DNA of 64,000 bases from [Ruminococcus] lactaris ATCC 29176. Lineage in GTDB: Bacteria > Bacillota > Clostridia > Lachnospirales > Lachnospiraceae. Below the pieces are notes generated by a model. The model ran no database searches, had not been told where the DNA came from, and worked only from the letters and a program-made list of their open reading frames with translations. The position numbers were made by a program, and so were the translations under genes. The DNA lies in the NCBI RefSeq assembly GCF_025152405.1, contig NZ_CP102292.1:2418001-2482000 (forward strand). The letters are read 5' to 3'. Below, piece after piece: positions 56,511-64,000 of the stretch (position 1 is its first letter; every line of letters starts with the position of its first letter).

Positions 56511-57740
56511 TTACTGATTTTCATTTCCTTTTTGCTGTGCCAATCTCGTGATCTGCTTCAGACCGGAACTGATCAAAGTCAATGTTACGACCCATGCCAG
56601 TACGATCAACACAATATATTTTCCATAGGCTCCCAAAAACTGTAACGGACAATCCCAGACTCCGTGAAGAATAACGGAAATCGCGAAGAAGAACAGAAAA
56701 CGTCCGCTGATCAGCTGCTGTATATTAAACATCTCTTCTCCCTTTGCTGCCGCCAATGCCGCACCTGCGATAGCCGTCCACACCACATGCCCGCCGACTG
56801 CCAAAACGCCTCGGAGCAGTGTAATATCCATCATTGCCGAATCTGCTCCGGTTGACAACAGGCATTGGAATGCATAACCTGCAGATTCAAATACGGCAAA
56901 TCCTGCTCCCACGCATGCACCCAGCAGCAATCCGTTCAGAATATACTTGGAGTTTGTTTTCCGCATATAATAAGCTACCACCACAATTTTTCCGGCCTCT
57001 TCCACAAAGCCGACCAGCATCGCTCCCCCGTAGGAAAGATCTCCCGCTCCCGTAATATTATACAGGATCAACGTGCAGACCAACGACAAAACTCCGCCGA
57101 CAAAAAACATAGAAACCACGCTGAATATACTGATATTTCTCGGGGCATTAACTTCCCAGAAAAAGATCAGCAATGCAAACGGAACCGTCATCGCTCCCAT
57201 AAAAATGAAGCCCGGATAGGCATTCGGATTATGAAACTCAATCAAAATAAAATACAAAATAAGACTGGTAACGGCCAAAAACAGAAGTACTCTGGAATAC
57301 AGCCATGGTTTTGGCCATGTCGCTGTGATTTCTGATTCTTTCGGTGTTGTTTTCTTTGTTCCGGCAATGAAAAGCTCTTCTGTCTCTTCCATCGTATGCT
57401 TTTTAAACACCTCCGATACCAGATCCGACAAATGCACCTTCACCGGTCCGCTTTCACCGATTTTTTCATTCAAAGTGCCTGCCACTTTGTCAAAACCACT
57501 CTTCACATAATCTGCAGCACTTACGTTACTGTGTACAGCCCCACCGTTTCCTTTTTTTGCCGCCATAAGATCTCTGCCACAGCTGCTGCAGAATCTTGCA
57601 CCCGGCTCCAAGGTTGCCCCGCAAAACAGGCAGAATTTTCCTTCCTGCCTGGTCTGTGTTTCCTGCTTTGTTCCGCATTTGGGACAAAACTTTGCTTGAT
57701 CACTTAAAATATTCCCGCAATTTGGACACATTTTTCCCAT
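56511..57740 (-). CDS. PrsW-family intramembrane protease with double zinc ribbon
   Basis: This 409-residue protein has two zinc ribbons at the N-terminus, CPNCGNIL...CPKCG (5-22) and CLFCGATL...CSSCG (37-54). A linker leads to about eight transmembrane helices (150-400). PrsW motifs are GFVEEAGKIVVV (EE pair), FAVFESAGYAF, GGHVVWTAI, and SVILHGVWDCP. PrsW proteases cleave membrane anti-sigma factors or bacteriocin-related substrates. No sigma factor lies nearby. The zinc-ribbon fusion suggests regulation by binding a protein or nucleic acid; this is inferred. Confidence 0.88.
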   Translation of the reverse strand: MGKMCPNCGNILSDQAKFCPKCGTKQETQTRQEGKFCLFCGATLEPGARFCSSCGRDLMAAKKGNGGAVHSNVSAADYVKSGFDKVAGTLNEKIGESGPVKVHLSDLVSEVFKKHTMEETEELFIAGTKKTTPKESEITATWPKPWLYSRVLLFLAVTSLILYFILIEFHNPNAYPGFIFMGAMTVPFALLIFFWEVNAPRNISIFSVVSMFFVGGVLSLVCTLILYNITGAGDLSYGGAMLVGFVEEAGKIVVVAYYMRKTNSKYILNGLLLGACVGAGFAVFESAGYAFQCLLSTGADSAMMDITLLRGVLAVGGHVVWTAIAGAALAAAKGEEMFNIQQLISGRFLFFFAISVILHGVWDCPLQFLGAYGKYIVLIVLAWVVTLTLISSGLKQITRLAQQKGNENQ

Positions 57741-57927
57741 AGTCTTTCTCCTTTGTCAAATATTCCGTTCCAATTATACTCCTACCCCATTTTTCTGACA
57801 AGTCTTTCTCCCAATTCAGATAATTCTGTCCCTTTCTCTCACTTTCTTTTTGACATGCCTCCTGAAACAGATTATTATAGAAGAAAATACCAGAATATTT
57901 TATTTCAACGAAAGAGAGGATCCCATT

Positions 57928-58188
57928 ATGGCAAACTATTCTGACGAATCCCCTTATTCAACTGCGTCCGGAATTGACGGCTTAAAGTACGTTGTTCTTC
58001 AGGTTACCTTAAAAGAAAAATTTCTCGGAACCGGATCCGGAAACTTATCGGCTTTGGAATCCGTTTTAAACGAACAGGCTGCCAAAGGCTATCGCCTACA
58101 CACGATTACGACTGCGTCTGCCACCAGCAGCGGTTTTTTAGGCGGTGACCGTATTCAGGCCACCATGGTATTCGAAAAAATTCTTTAA
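57928..58188 (+). CDS. DUF4177 protein
   Basis: This 86-residue protein starts at MANYSDESPYSTASGIDGLK (ATG 57928, GAGAGGA upstream). It shows the DUF4177 pattern YVVLQVTLKEKFLGTGSGNLSALESVLNEQAAKGYRLHTITTA with TMVFEKIL. These short proteins are common in Firmicutes and of unknown function. Divergent from the PrsW gene. Confidence 0.82.
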   Translation: MANYSDESPYSTASGIDGLKYVVLQVTLKEKFLGTGSGNLSALESVLNEQAAKGYRLHTITTASATSSGFLGGDRIQATMVFEKIL

Positions 58189-58204
58189 TGCCGGAGGTAA
58201 TCAG

Positions 58205-58339
58205 GCGATGGTACAACAGACCATGTTGGTATCGTAGAGAAGTGTGAGAATGGCACTGTTTATACTGTAGAGGGTAACTCAGGCGACGCCTGCAAGCAAA
58301 GACAGTACGCAGTCGGAAGCAGCAATATCTATGGATAAG
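58205..58339 (+). pseudogene. CHAP/NlpC-type hydrolase C-terminal fragment
   Basis: The frame reads GDGTTDHVGIVEKCENGTVY then TVEGNSGDACKQRQYAVGSSNIYG-stop, the catalytic-His end of CHAP amidases carried by ICEs and phages. The rest of the gene is missing. The fragment starts right after the DUF4177 gene. Confidence 0.75.
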
Positions 58340-58370
58340 GTATCTTATGCCCTTAAACGCATAACACACC

Positions 58371-58800
58371 TTATGCAGAGAAAGATGTTATGCAAAGAAG
58401 CAGGGCAAACTTCTTAAAATTCAAGGGTTTGTCCTGCTTTATCTTTACATAATAAGCAGATGAGATTCTCTTGATTGCCCGATTGACTGACTGGGCATTC
58501 ATTATATTTCCATAACGGTTACAGAAAACAAAGCCTGTCATTCCGTCAATCTCTGCATCTGTCCAGCCATTTTCTTTCAGCTCTTCCCAGATCATTTCAA
58601 AAGCATCTTTCACTGTATCCAACATGGGAATCGTACGCATTCCGGCTTCTGTTTTCGGCGTCGAAATGTGATTTTCCGATGCCCGGTCTTCTCCTACCGG
58701 ATAATACGTCAGATTATGATTGATGCTGATAATCCGCTTCTCGTAATCAATGTCTTCCCATCGAAGCCCTAAAACTTCTCCAATCCCTGCAGGACAACTT
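58371..58800 (-). pseudogene. Tyrosine integrase fragment
   Basis: GEVLGLRWEDIDYEKRIISI, then STPKTEAGMRTIPMLDTVKD and GFVFCNRYGNIMNAQSVNRAIKRI form the middle of a Tn916-like integrase catalytic domain. The N-terminal arm domain and the HxxR...Tyr end are missing; the tail NFKKFALLLCITSFSA is out of frame. It is fused at its 5' side to the RHH gene at 58769. Confidence 0.82.
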
Positions 58801-58924
58801 CTGTCACAGTCATTTTGTGTTTCCTGGCATAATCACAGATACACTTATACATAGAATCTTCCACCCGAATACTCAACACTTTCTTTTTTTCATTTTCCGA
58901 CTTTGGTCTTCCTATTTTCGCCAT
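58769..58924 (-). CDS. CopG/RHH-like small DNA-binding protein (copy B)
   Basis: This 51-residue protein starts MAKIGRPKSENEKKKVLSIR and reaches MTVTEVVLQGLEKF. It is a closer match to a full small RHH protein than copy A, though its last residues overlap the integrase fragment in another frame. It sits 92 bases after the excisionase-like gene, as in copy A. Confidence 0.55.
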   Translation of the reverse strand: MAKIGRPKSENEKKKVLSIRVEDSMYKCICDYARKHKMTVTEVVLQGLEKF

Positions 58925-59016
58925 ATCTGTTCTTATTCCTCCACATTCACATTATAATTTTCGTATGACAAAAAGTTAATCTCTGTTTTCGTCCTTCCAC
59001 AATTTTCTTCTGTTCT

Positions 59017-59226
59017 CTACGCAATCCGAAATGTCTCCAGATACTTTTCAAAAATCTCACAGTTGACAAGAGCAACCTTGTCAATCTTATACACTGCTTT
59101 GGCTTCTTTCGCCAGCTCCTGGAATTTCGTCAGTCCAATGCTGTAAAGCTCTGCCCCTTCCTGATAGCGGACAAATTTCTTTGCTATTTTCTTTGTTTTC
59201 TCTACATCTTTACGTGCATATCCCAT
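59017..59226 (-). CDS. Excisionase-like small DNA-binding protein (copy B)
   Basis: This 69-residue protein starts at MGYARKDVEKTKKIAKKFVR (AAGGAGG upstream). The pattern YQEGAELYSIGLTKFQELAKEAKAVYKIDKVALVNCEIFEKYLE is the winged-helix/excisionase type (DUF6462-like) found beside integrases of Lachnospiraceae elements. It is probably the regulator or excisionase of the element that left the integrase fragment. Confidence 0.75.
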   Translation of the reverse strand: MGYARKDVEKTKKIAKKFVRYQEGAELYSIGLTKFQELAKEAKAVYKIDKVALVNCEIFEKYLETFRIA

Positions 59227-59314
59227 ACACGGCACCTCCTTTTTTTGCATGAAAAAAGCAGCTAACCTATTTTTCATAGACTAACTGCTTAAATCTCCGG
59301 TTCAATATTCAATT

Positions 59315-59677
59315 TTAATCTTCTGAAACATCTTCCGTTTGTCTTAACTGTTTATGAACATCACGTCCACCATACATAATTCGCACTACATATACCGTTT
59401 CAGTTTCATCATCTGTTTTATAGAATACCAGATAATTATCCACTGGAAAGAATCGAAGTCCTCTGCTGTACCACGGTTCTTCCTCATAAAGCCGGTTTCT
59501 GTTCGGCATAGTATCCAGCTTCCGAATTGCGGTCATAATGTGCTCTGTCTGTCCTGCAGCATTCTCTGGAGCTAACAATTCCTCTGAAATATATCTGAAA
59601 ATATATCTGAAAATATTTCTGAAAATATTTCTCAGATCTTTCTTTACTCCTGCTGTATACATCACTTTATATTTCAT
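59315..59677 (-). CDS. RelE/ParE-family toxin with repeat expansion
   Basis: This 120-residue protein reads MKYKVMYTAGVKKDLRNIFR, then extra NIFR/YIFR units, YISEELLAPENAAGQTEHIM, and GLRFFPVDNYLVFYKTDDETETVYVVRIMYGGRDVHKQL, a standard RelE/ParE core. The repeats add eight residues to helix 1. The start overlaps the antitoxin stop by 4 bases. Whether the lengthened helix still allows folding is unclear. Confidence 0.85.
   Translation of the reverse strand: MKYKVMYTAGVKKDLRNIFRNIFRYIFRYISEELLAPENAAGQTEHIMTAIRKLDTMPNRNRLYEEEPWYSRGLRFFPVDNYLVFYKTDDETETVYVVRIMYGGRDVHKQLRQTEDVSED
59583..59632 (-). repeat. 12-bp tandem repeat inside the toxin gene
   Basis: Four near-identical units (plus strand TCTGAAAATATW, the first lacking one A) add four-residue blocks to the toxin. 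Being a multiple of three, changes in unit number keep the frame. Confidence 0.85.
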
Positions 59678-59982
59678 ATACCAAATTCCCGTTTCATTTC
59701 TGCTTCAACTTCATCTGCTGAATACACTCTGCCAGCCTTAATATCTTCCATGCCTTTCTCTATTTCTGCATCGAACTGTTCCTTGGTCAAAGAGCCATAT
59801 GCAACAGGCTCCTCATAAGCTGGAAGTTTCATTTCAAAAGGAATTCCTCTCTGGAGTACAATCTGTCTCAGAAACATTCCTACTGCATTGGACATTGGAA
59901 TACCAAGTCGATCAAACACCTGTTCTGCCTGTTCTTTTACTTCAGGTTCAACACGTGCAAATACATTTGCTGTTCTTGCCAT
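59674..59982 (-). CDS. RelB/DinJ-family antitoxin
   Basis: This 102-residue protein has an N-terminal ribbon-helix-helix (TANVFARVEPEVKEQAEQVFDRLGIPMSNAVGMFLRQIV) and a toxin-binding C-terminus (KEQFDAEIEKGMEDIKAGRVYSADEVEAEMKREFGI). It is coupled to the RelE gene. IS110 copy 2 ends 8 bases before its ATG. The ribosome site GGGAGG is now supplied by the element end, and the original promoter lies 1.9 kb away. Confidence 0.9.
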   Translation of the reverse strand: MARTANVFARVEPEVKEQAEQVFDRLGIPMSNAVGMFLRQIVLQRGIPFEMKLPAYEEPVAYGSLTKEQFDAEIEKGMEDIKAGRVYSADEVEAEMKREFGI

Positions 59983-59990
59983 AGATATCG

Positions 59991-60514
59991 CCTCCCTATA
60001 TAGTCAAGTCTTTTTTCCTTATTTTTCAAGGAATTTTTAGTTCCATATCTCAGATGAATGAGCCAAGAAGATGGACATTTCTCTGTATCTGGTACGAAAA
60101 TAGAGGGGTTGGGGTACACAAAATAAAACGTCATCATTTTCGTTCTACATGGCCTTGTGTATACCCTTCCATCTACGGCAGCGAACCTCCCGTGTCTACC
60201 AGGATCACCCGCATTTCTGCCGGGTCCTAACTTCCTTCGTCCCGCCTGTCCATAACCAGGGTGTCAGCTTAGCTCCTCTACAGGGTCATGCCCTATGGTG
60301 ATTATTCCTGCCGACTACTGGCTCATTCTTTTTTGTTTTAAGTCTTACTGACCTGTTTAAGTATCAATACCTCACGGCACCTTACGGCGGACGTTTTCCC
60401 GACTCGGTCTTCATACTTCTCAGCCTTCCTGTCACAGCTGAATTCAACTCTCCGTAGCTATTTCTGAAAGTTCAATTCAACTGTGACAGAGCATTACCTG
60501 TTTGTCTCTGCTTA
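59991..60514 (-). ncRNA. Conserved structured non-coding region of IS110 copy 2 (bridge-RNA candidate)
   Basis: It matches the 3' region of copy 1 in length and in the 16-bp CTGTCACAG stem, the AGAGGAGCT segment and the AGGCGGGAC segment. Scattered differences lie mainly in loops (for example GCTGCGG against GCTACGG). Conservation without coding capacity supports an RNA function. Confidence 0.5.
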
Positions 60515-61801
60515 CTACGCTGCCTGCAACTGTGGCCTTCTGATATCACTCATCAGTTTCATTGGGTCATAATCCACACCCTTTGTCAGGATTGTGTAGA
60601 ATACCCTAATAATCTTACATGCCACTGCTACTACTGACTGCATCTTCTTTAACGGGTTTTCTTTGCGGGTTCGGTAGTACTCATGTATTGCCTTGAACTC
60701 TGCATTTTTACCCACAAGTGATATTGCTGCTTCATACAGCACATATCTTAGTCGTTTCCTGCCTCTGTAACTGATTCGGCTTTCTCCATTATGCTTTCCG
60801 GAATCATTTGCCACGATTGCATATCCTGCCAGTTTCTGCAGCTGTTTCGGGTTATCAAAACGTCCAATATCCCCTACCTCAGCTATAAATCCACTGACAG
60901 TAACCAATCCGATTCCCTTGATTTCCATTAGTTTATCAACATATGGAATCGTCATCAGTTTATCCTCTATATTTCGGAGCAGTTCCTCTAGCCTTGACGC
61001 ATATACATCCACGTCATTCAGCAGATTCATTAGTTCTATCCTTGCCGCCTCCGGTGCTTCTTTACTGCCAACGCTATGCTCTGCCGCTGATACCAGGGTC
61101 TTTGCCCTCTTCATTCCAATGCCTCTCAGCTTCACGTTCCTCCAGATTTGATTCACACCATCCACACCAAGTTTGCTGATATCCTCCGGCAAGGGAGCTT
61201 CCTTAAGTATCATCCGTCCGCTGACTGCCATTAAATCCCCATAAACGTCTTTATATTCAGGGAAATAAATGGAAAACCATCTGGCAATCCGGTTCTTGAT
61301 TCTTGTAAGCTCTTCCTGTGTCTGGAAGCGGAGGTTCGATAAACTCCTGATTTCTACATAAATACCGGTTGGTATATAAGGATAAGAAAATCTTCCTTCA
61401 TTGACCAATGCTGCAATTGTCTTTGGATCCTTACGCTCATTCTTGTTAGGATTATTGTCATCCAGTTCTTTTGACTTCTTGACATGATGAGGATTCACAT
61501 GAACAGGCTTCATTCCACTGTCCTGCAGGAATTTTCCCAGTGCAAACCAGTAATGTCCGGTTGGCTCCATTCCGGGAATTACAGCTGTCTTGCCTTGTTT
61601 TTCTGCGATATCTTCCACCCATGCTTTAAATGTCATGAACCCCGCTTCTGTATTACTGAATTCCAGTGGTTTTTTACTGTATTCATAATTACGCCAGTCA
61701 AAAGCTCTGGCATAATGGGTCTCACTGCCAACATCAATTCCAACAATCAAAGTTTTTTCAGTTATAGATGCAATTTTTGCGTTCTGTGTGTTACAATTCA
61801 T
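60515..61801 (-). CDS. IS110-family DEDD recombinase (copy 2)
   Basis: 428 residues with the same domain order and catalytic residues as copy 1 (GIDVGSETHYARAF, GMEPTGHYWF, NKNERKDPKTIAAL, IKGIGLVTVSGFIAEVGDI). Substitutions include F to Y near 30, D to E at the DRKDPKT segment, and several in the linker. It looks active. Confidence 0.93.
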   Translation of the reverse strand: MNCNTQNAKIASITEKTLIVGIDVGSETHYARAFDWRNYEYSKKPLEFSNTEAGFMTFKAWVEDIAEKQGKTAVIPGMEPTGHYWFALGKFLQDSGMKPVHVNPHHVKKSKELDDNNPNKNERKDPKTIAALVNEGRFSYPYIPTGIYVEIRSLSNLRFQTQEELTRIKNRIARWFSIYFPEYKDVYGDLMAVSGRMILKEAPLPEDISKLGVDGVNQIWRNVKLRGIGMKRAKTLVSAAEHSVGSKEAPEAARIELMNLLNDVDVYASRLEELLRNIEDKLMTIPYVDKLMEIKGIGLVTVSGFIAEVGDIGRFDNPKQLQKLAGYAIVANDSGKHNGESRISYRGRKRLRYVLYEAAISLVGKNAEFKAIHEYYRTRKENPLKKMQSVVAVACKIIRVFYTILTKGVDYDPMKLMSDIRRPQLQAA

Positions 61802-61806
61802 TTTAG

Positions 61807-61877
61807 ATACCTCACTGTTTTAATAAGATTTTTTACTAACCGTGCAAAGTCAGTAATCTTATTTTACTCTGAGGTAT
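61807..61877 (-). promoter_or_regulatory. Hairpin over the recombinase ribosome site (copy 2)
   Basis: The same ATACCTCA/TGAGGTAT and AATAAGATT pairing as in copy 1, with one loop change (TTGGAC to TTGCAC). Confidence 0.6.
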
Positions 61878-62070
61878 TGTTTTTTCTCAACCTTCTTTCT
61901 TGGAATTCCCTATATTTGAATTATACAGGAAGCTCCTCTTTTTTCTTCATTATATTTTTTGATTGCAAATTGCAAGCAGTTCGCAATCTTTTTTCACAAT
62001 TTCATACATTGGCAGGCGGCAGATACGGTATCTATAAGAATCGATACTTACTCCAATGATTCTGCCACCA

Positions 62071-62800
62071 TCATTCTTTTAATCGAATACTATTTTCCTG
62101 TTTTTCATTTACCCGATATTCCAACTCATTCTTCATCCTGCTTCTCACATCACGCATTGTTCGCCCGGATATTCCCTGCTCCTTTGCCTTTTCGTCTAAT
62201 TCTCTGCTTGAAATTTCTTTTTTATCAACAAGCAGTTCCCTGATCAGCTTTGCCCCTCGCTCCAGCTTTGTTTCTGTTGCTTTTCCTTCTTTTCCATCTA
62301 ACAATTCATCTGTGGAAATCTCATAGGCTCCTACCCATCGAAAGCCTTCTTCGTCTCCCAGTTTAAACGCCATTGTCTCCCCTGGTGGTGCAAGAGAACT
62401 TTTTTCATGAATCAATACCCTTGTGGTTGGATCTTTTCTTACTTTCCCGATGAAAATTAAACTTCGCACCGCTGCCATAATATCAATAGAGCCAAGTCCC
62501 CGATACGTGCTCTGTGTCCCGGAAGATTTATTCAGATGTCCAATCAGCACAATGGCACATCCGGTCTTCTCTGCAATCATTCCCAGTTTTCGGAACACCG
62601 GACGCACTTCATTTGCCCGGTTCATATCCACATCTGCTCCAATAAATACCTGTAAAGGATCAATGATTACAAGCTGCACTTGATTCTATCTGACTGCCCT
62701 TTCAATTCGATCATCAGATAAGGTTAATGCTTCTTCCGTATCATCAATTACCATACCCCGACTCAGACCTGCTCCTGCTTCTATCAGTCTTGTTGTTATT
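62071..62800 (-). pseudogene. RepA/AAA_25-type ATPase, disrupted
   Basis: The frame AGAGLSRGMVIDDTEEALTL, then SDDRIERAVR, meets TAG at 62688-62686 and continues VQLVIIDPLQVFIGADVDMN, GCAIVLIGHLNKSSGTQSTY, and RGLGSIDIMAAVRSLIFIGKV. These are Walker B-like and later motifs of mobile-element replication helicases. A winged C-terminus follows (KEISSRELDEKAKEQGISGRTMRDV). The N-terminus with Walker A is lost near 62800. Inactive unless the remaining 202 codons are translated from a GTG. Confidence 0.82.
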
Positions 62801-62803
62801 AGT

Positions 62804-63404
62804 TATTTGTTGCATCGGCGGTCTGTCATGCGTTTCCCTGTCACCTGCAGTCGTCTCAGACTGCCTCTGCCTGCATACACAGGTACTGACCATAAGGCTT
62901 GGGTCAGCCGCCCATCATCGGGAGTGTCATTATGATTCCGCTTGCTTTCAGAAAAAGAAAGGTCATGGCAGAACTCCTGGTAGGCTTTCAGGGTGCACTT
63001 ATCAATTGTCAAGGTTCAACGAAGGAACATTCCAAAACGTCCTCTAATTACTAAAGTCAAATGACTTGGCACCATGCAAAAAATTCGTGATATTTTTTTA
63101 CATTTTTATCATTTTTTCTTTTACTTTCTTAGTCCCTTCATATACTCTGTATTGGGAGCGACAAAATCGGACATGATTTTGGGAAATTTTGAAAAATAAT
63201 TATTCCTCTACCTATAAAGCGTTGGAAATGGTATTTACCAACCCCTTTTTGCAAGTTTTTTGTACATAAATGAAATACTTCTTCGCCAGTTGCATGTTCC
63301 AGAGAACGTGAGGGCATAGATTTTCTTGAAAAATCATTTTTCCACTAATCACATGTGGCAGAATGTATAAAGTCAGATGATTTTGAAAAAAAGCAAAAAA
63401 AGAA
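62804..63404. other. Stretch without a recognised gene
   Basis: 62804-63060 has higher GC than its neighbours and an unsupported minus-strand frame (TLKAYQEFCHDLSFSESKRN) without recognisable homology. 63061-63404 is AT-rich and featureless. The sharp change of composition near 62800 marks where the ATPase gene was cut. Confidence 0.4.
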
Positions 63405-63428
63405 GCACTAACCATTTACGGTTAATGC
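63395..63428 (-). terminator. Terminator of the MmeI-like gene
   Basis: GCATTAACC (63428-63420) pairs with GGTTAGTGC (63413-63405) on the minus strand, followed by TTCTTTTTTT. It lies 16 bases past the stop. Confidence 0.85.
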
Positions 63429-63443
63429 CCTTTGGGGTAATCA

Positions 63444-64000
63444 TTATTTTTCTTCTGTTAATATCTGGTACATTCTCATCAATTCTGCTACACAATCAGC
63501 TTCAGTCATCTTGATACTAAAGCCATAAGCTGCCATTACAGTTCTATTATTTGCATTATGTGCTTTCAGTAATTCCGGTGGCATAGTCAATGGATCATAA
63601 AGATCTGCAAGGCTACTGTTTGGATAAAGTGCTCTGGCATCTAAAATAGATTTTGCAGTTTGTGCTATATTTTTTTTTCGTTCCTCTGTAAGTTCCGGTA
63701 ATGGGAAAGTATTATATACAAGATCTTTTGAATAAGAATAATCATCTTTTAACCGTACCGCAACTTTTCGCATCCATGCATTATGTACGTTTGAATTCAG
63801 TATTCCAAACATATATAAATCAGCATTAGGAATTAGAAATACTCGATTATTTACAATAGTATTTCCATCTACATATCCCATCGGAACGTATCTTCGACGT
63901 GATGATGAAACGATAGGAACAATTACAAATGGCTCACCAACTGGTTGCGTTTGTTGTGCAAATAAAGTTGGTGTTTCAGCAAATTTATGAATCTCTTTTG
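63444..64000 (-). CDS. MmeI/YeeA-like DNA methyltransferase, C-terminus (5' end outside window)
   Basis: The frame enters at base 64000 and ends at 63444. It shows TPTLFAQQTQPVGEPFVIVP then IVSSSRRRYVPMGYVDGNTI and IVNNRVFLIPNADLYMFGIL. It continues with NSNVHNAWMRKVAVRLKDDYSYSKDLVYNTFPLPE. This is the TRD plus C-terminal helices of MmeI-type (type IIL) or YeeA-like class I SAM-dependent methyltransferases. In such enzymes this region reads the DNA target. Whether the nuclease domain is present cannot be seen. A terminator follows. Confidence 0.82.
   Translation of the reverse strand, partial: KEIHKFAETPTLFAQQTQPVGEPFVIVPIVSSSRRRYVPMGYVDGNTIVNNRVFLIPNADLYMFGILNSNVHNAWMRKVAVRLKDDYSYSKDLVYNTFPLPELTEERKKNIAQTAKSILDARALYPNSSLADLYDPLTMPPELLKAHNANNRTVMAAYGFSIKMTEADCVAELMRMYQILTEEK

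Larger units (their letters stand above)
59991..61934 (-). mobile_element. IS110-family element, copy 2 (1944 bp)
   Basis: Same ends and exact length as copy 1. GAGG occurs outside its 5' end (61938-61935) and at its 3' end. Removing it restores AAAAGAGGCGATATCT directly before the antitoxin ATG. The recombinase, 5' hairpin and 3' non-coding region are all intact and differ from copy 1 at scattered positions only. Confidence 0.88.

Noticed and set aside
59583-59632. CRISPR-like short repeat cluster
   Set aside because: The 12-bp units are directly adjacent without spacers and lie in a toxin coding frame; no cas genes anywhere in the window.
62803-63012. 69-codon minus-strand frame
   Set aside because: No ribosome site or recognisable family; reported only as part of an unexplained segment.

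Overview
The window looks like a chromosomal segment of a low-GC gut Firmicute of the Lachnospiraceae type (Blautia, Dorea or Mediterraneibacter relatives). This rests on gene content and style: strong AGGAGG ribosome binding sites, mannose-family PTS, an L-lactate dehydrogenase, sortase-type surface proteins, and many relics of integrative elements. No rRNA, tRNA or CRISPR array is visible. Both edges cut genes: a secreted surface protein on the left and an MmeI-like DNA methyltransferase on the right.

Layout. (1) 1-8.1 kb is housekeeping: the surface protein, a divergent ApbE flavin transferase, a ProX-type prolyl-tRNA deacylase, an EEP phosphatase, lactate dehydrogenase, a two-gene chromate transporter, and an XRE/ATP-grasp pair. 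(2) 8.1-10.2 kb is an ISLre2-family transposase gene flanked by two large imperfect palindromes. (3) 10.2-20.8 kb is a minus-strand catabolic locus for a fructosamine-type (fructoselysine/glucoselysine-like) substrate. It has PTS IIA-IIB-IIC-IID, two FrlB-like SIS deglycases, a FrlD-like kinase, two HAD phosphatases, a 6-phosphofructokinase, a decayed nagB and two GntR/UTRA regulators. Four intergenic sites share one 16-20 bp operator-like motif. (4) 20.9-24.07 kb is an IS3-family element split by a 1944-bp IS110-family element; a second 1944-bp copy lies at 60-62 kb. (5) 24.1-31 kb has a PIN-like protein, a MATE exporter, an HD hydrolase and the first WYL-HIRAN cassette. (6) 31-43.3 kb has relics, an LPXTG-like surface protein next to a membrane LuxR regulator, an AIM24 protein, an AAA_14/DUF4143 ATPase, and a glucose PTS with its BglG-type antiterminator. 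(7) 43.3-55.7 kb is a defence and mobility island with a type I restriction-modification locus. In transcription order it runs HIRAN, small proteins, WYL regulator, hsdM, hsdS, DUF3990, DUF3791, partial hsdS, hsdR, tyrosine recombinase. (8) 55.7-64 kb is a patchwork of toxin-antitoxin genes, integrase, IS4 and CHAP relics, a PrsW-like protease, IS110 copy 2, a replication-ATPase relic and the MmeI-like enzyme.

The most unusual points are these. The WYL-HIRAN cassette is duplicated, one copy leading directly into a type I RM operon with a shared operator-like motif. That RM locus holds a DUF3990/DUF3791 module between full and partial hsdS genes, with a 20-bp repeat at the recombination-prone position and a tyrosine recombinase at its end. 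The IS110 element has a long structured 3' non-coding region (bridge-RNA candidate), and both copies interrupt the same AGAGGCG motif. Three unrelated IS families here share one layout, in which only read-through transcripts can fold a hairpin over the transposase start.
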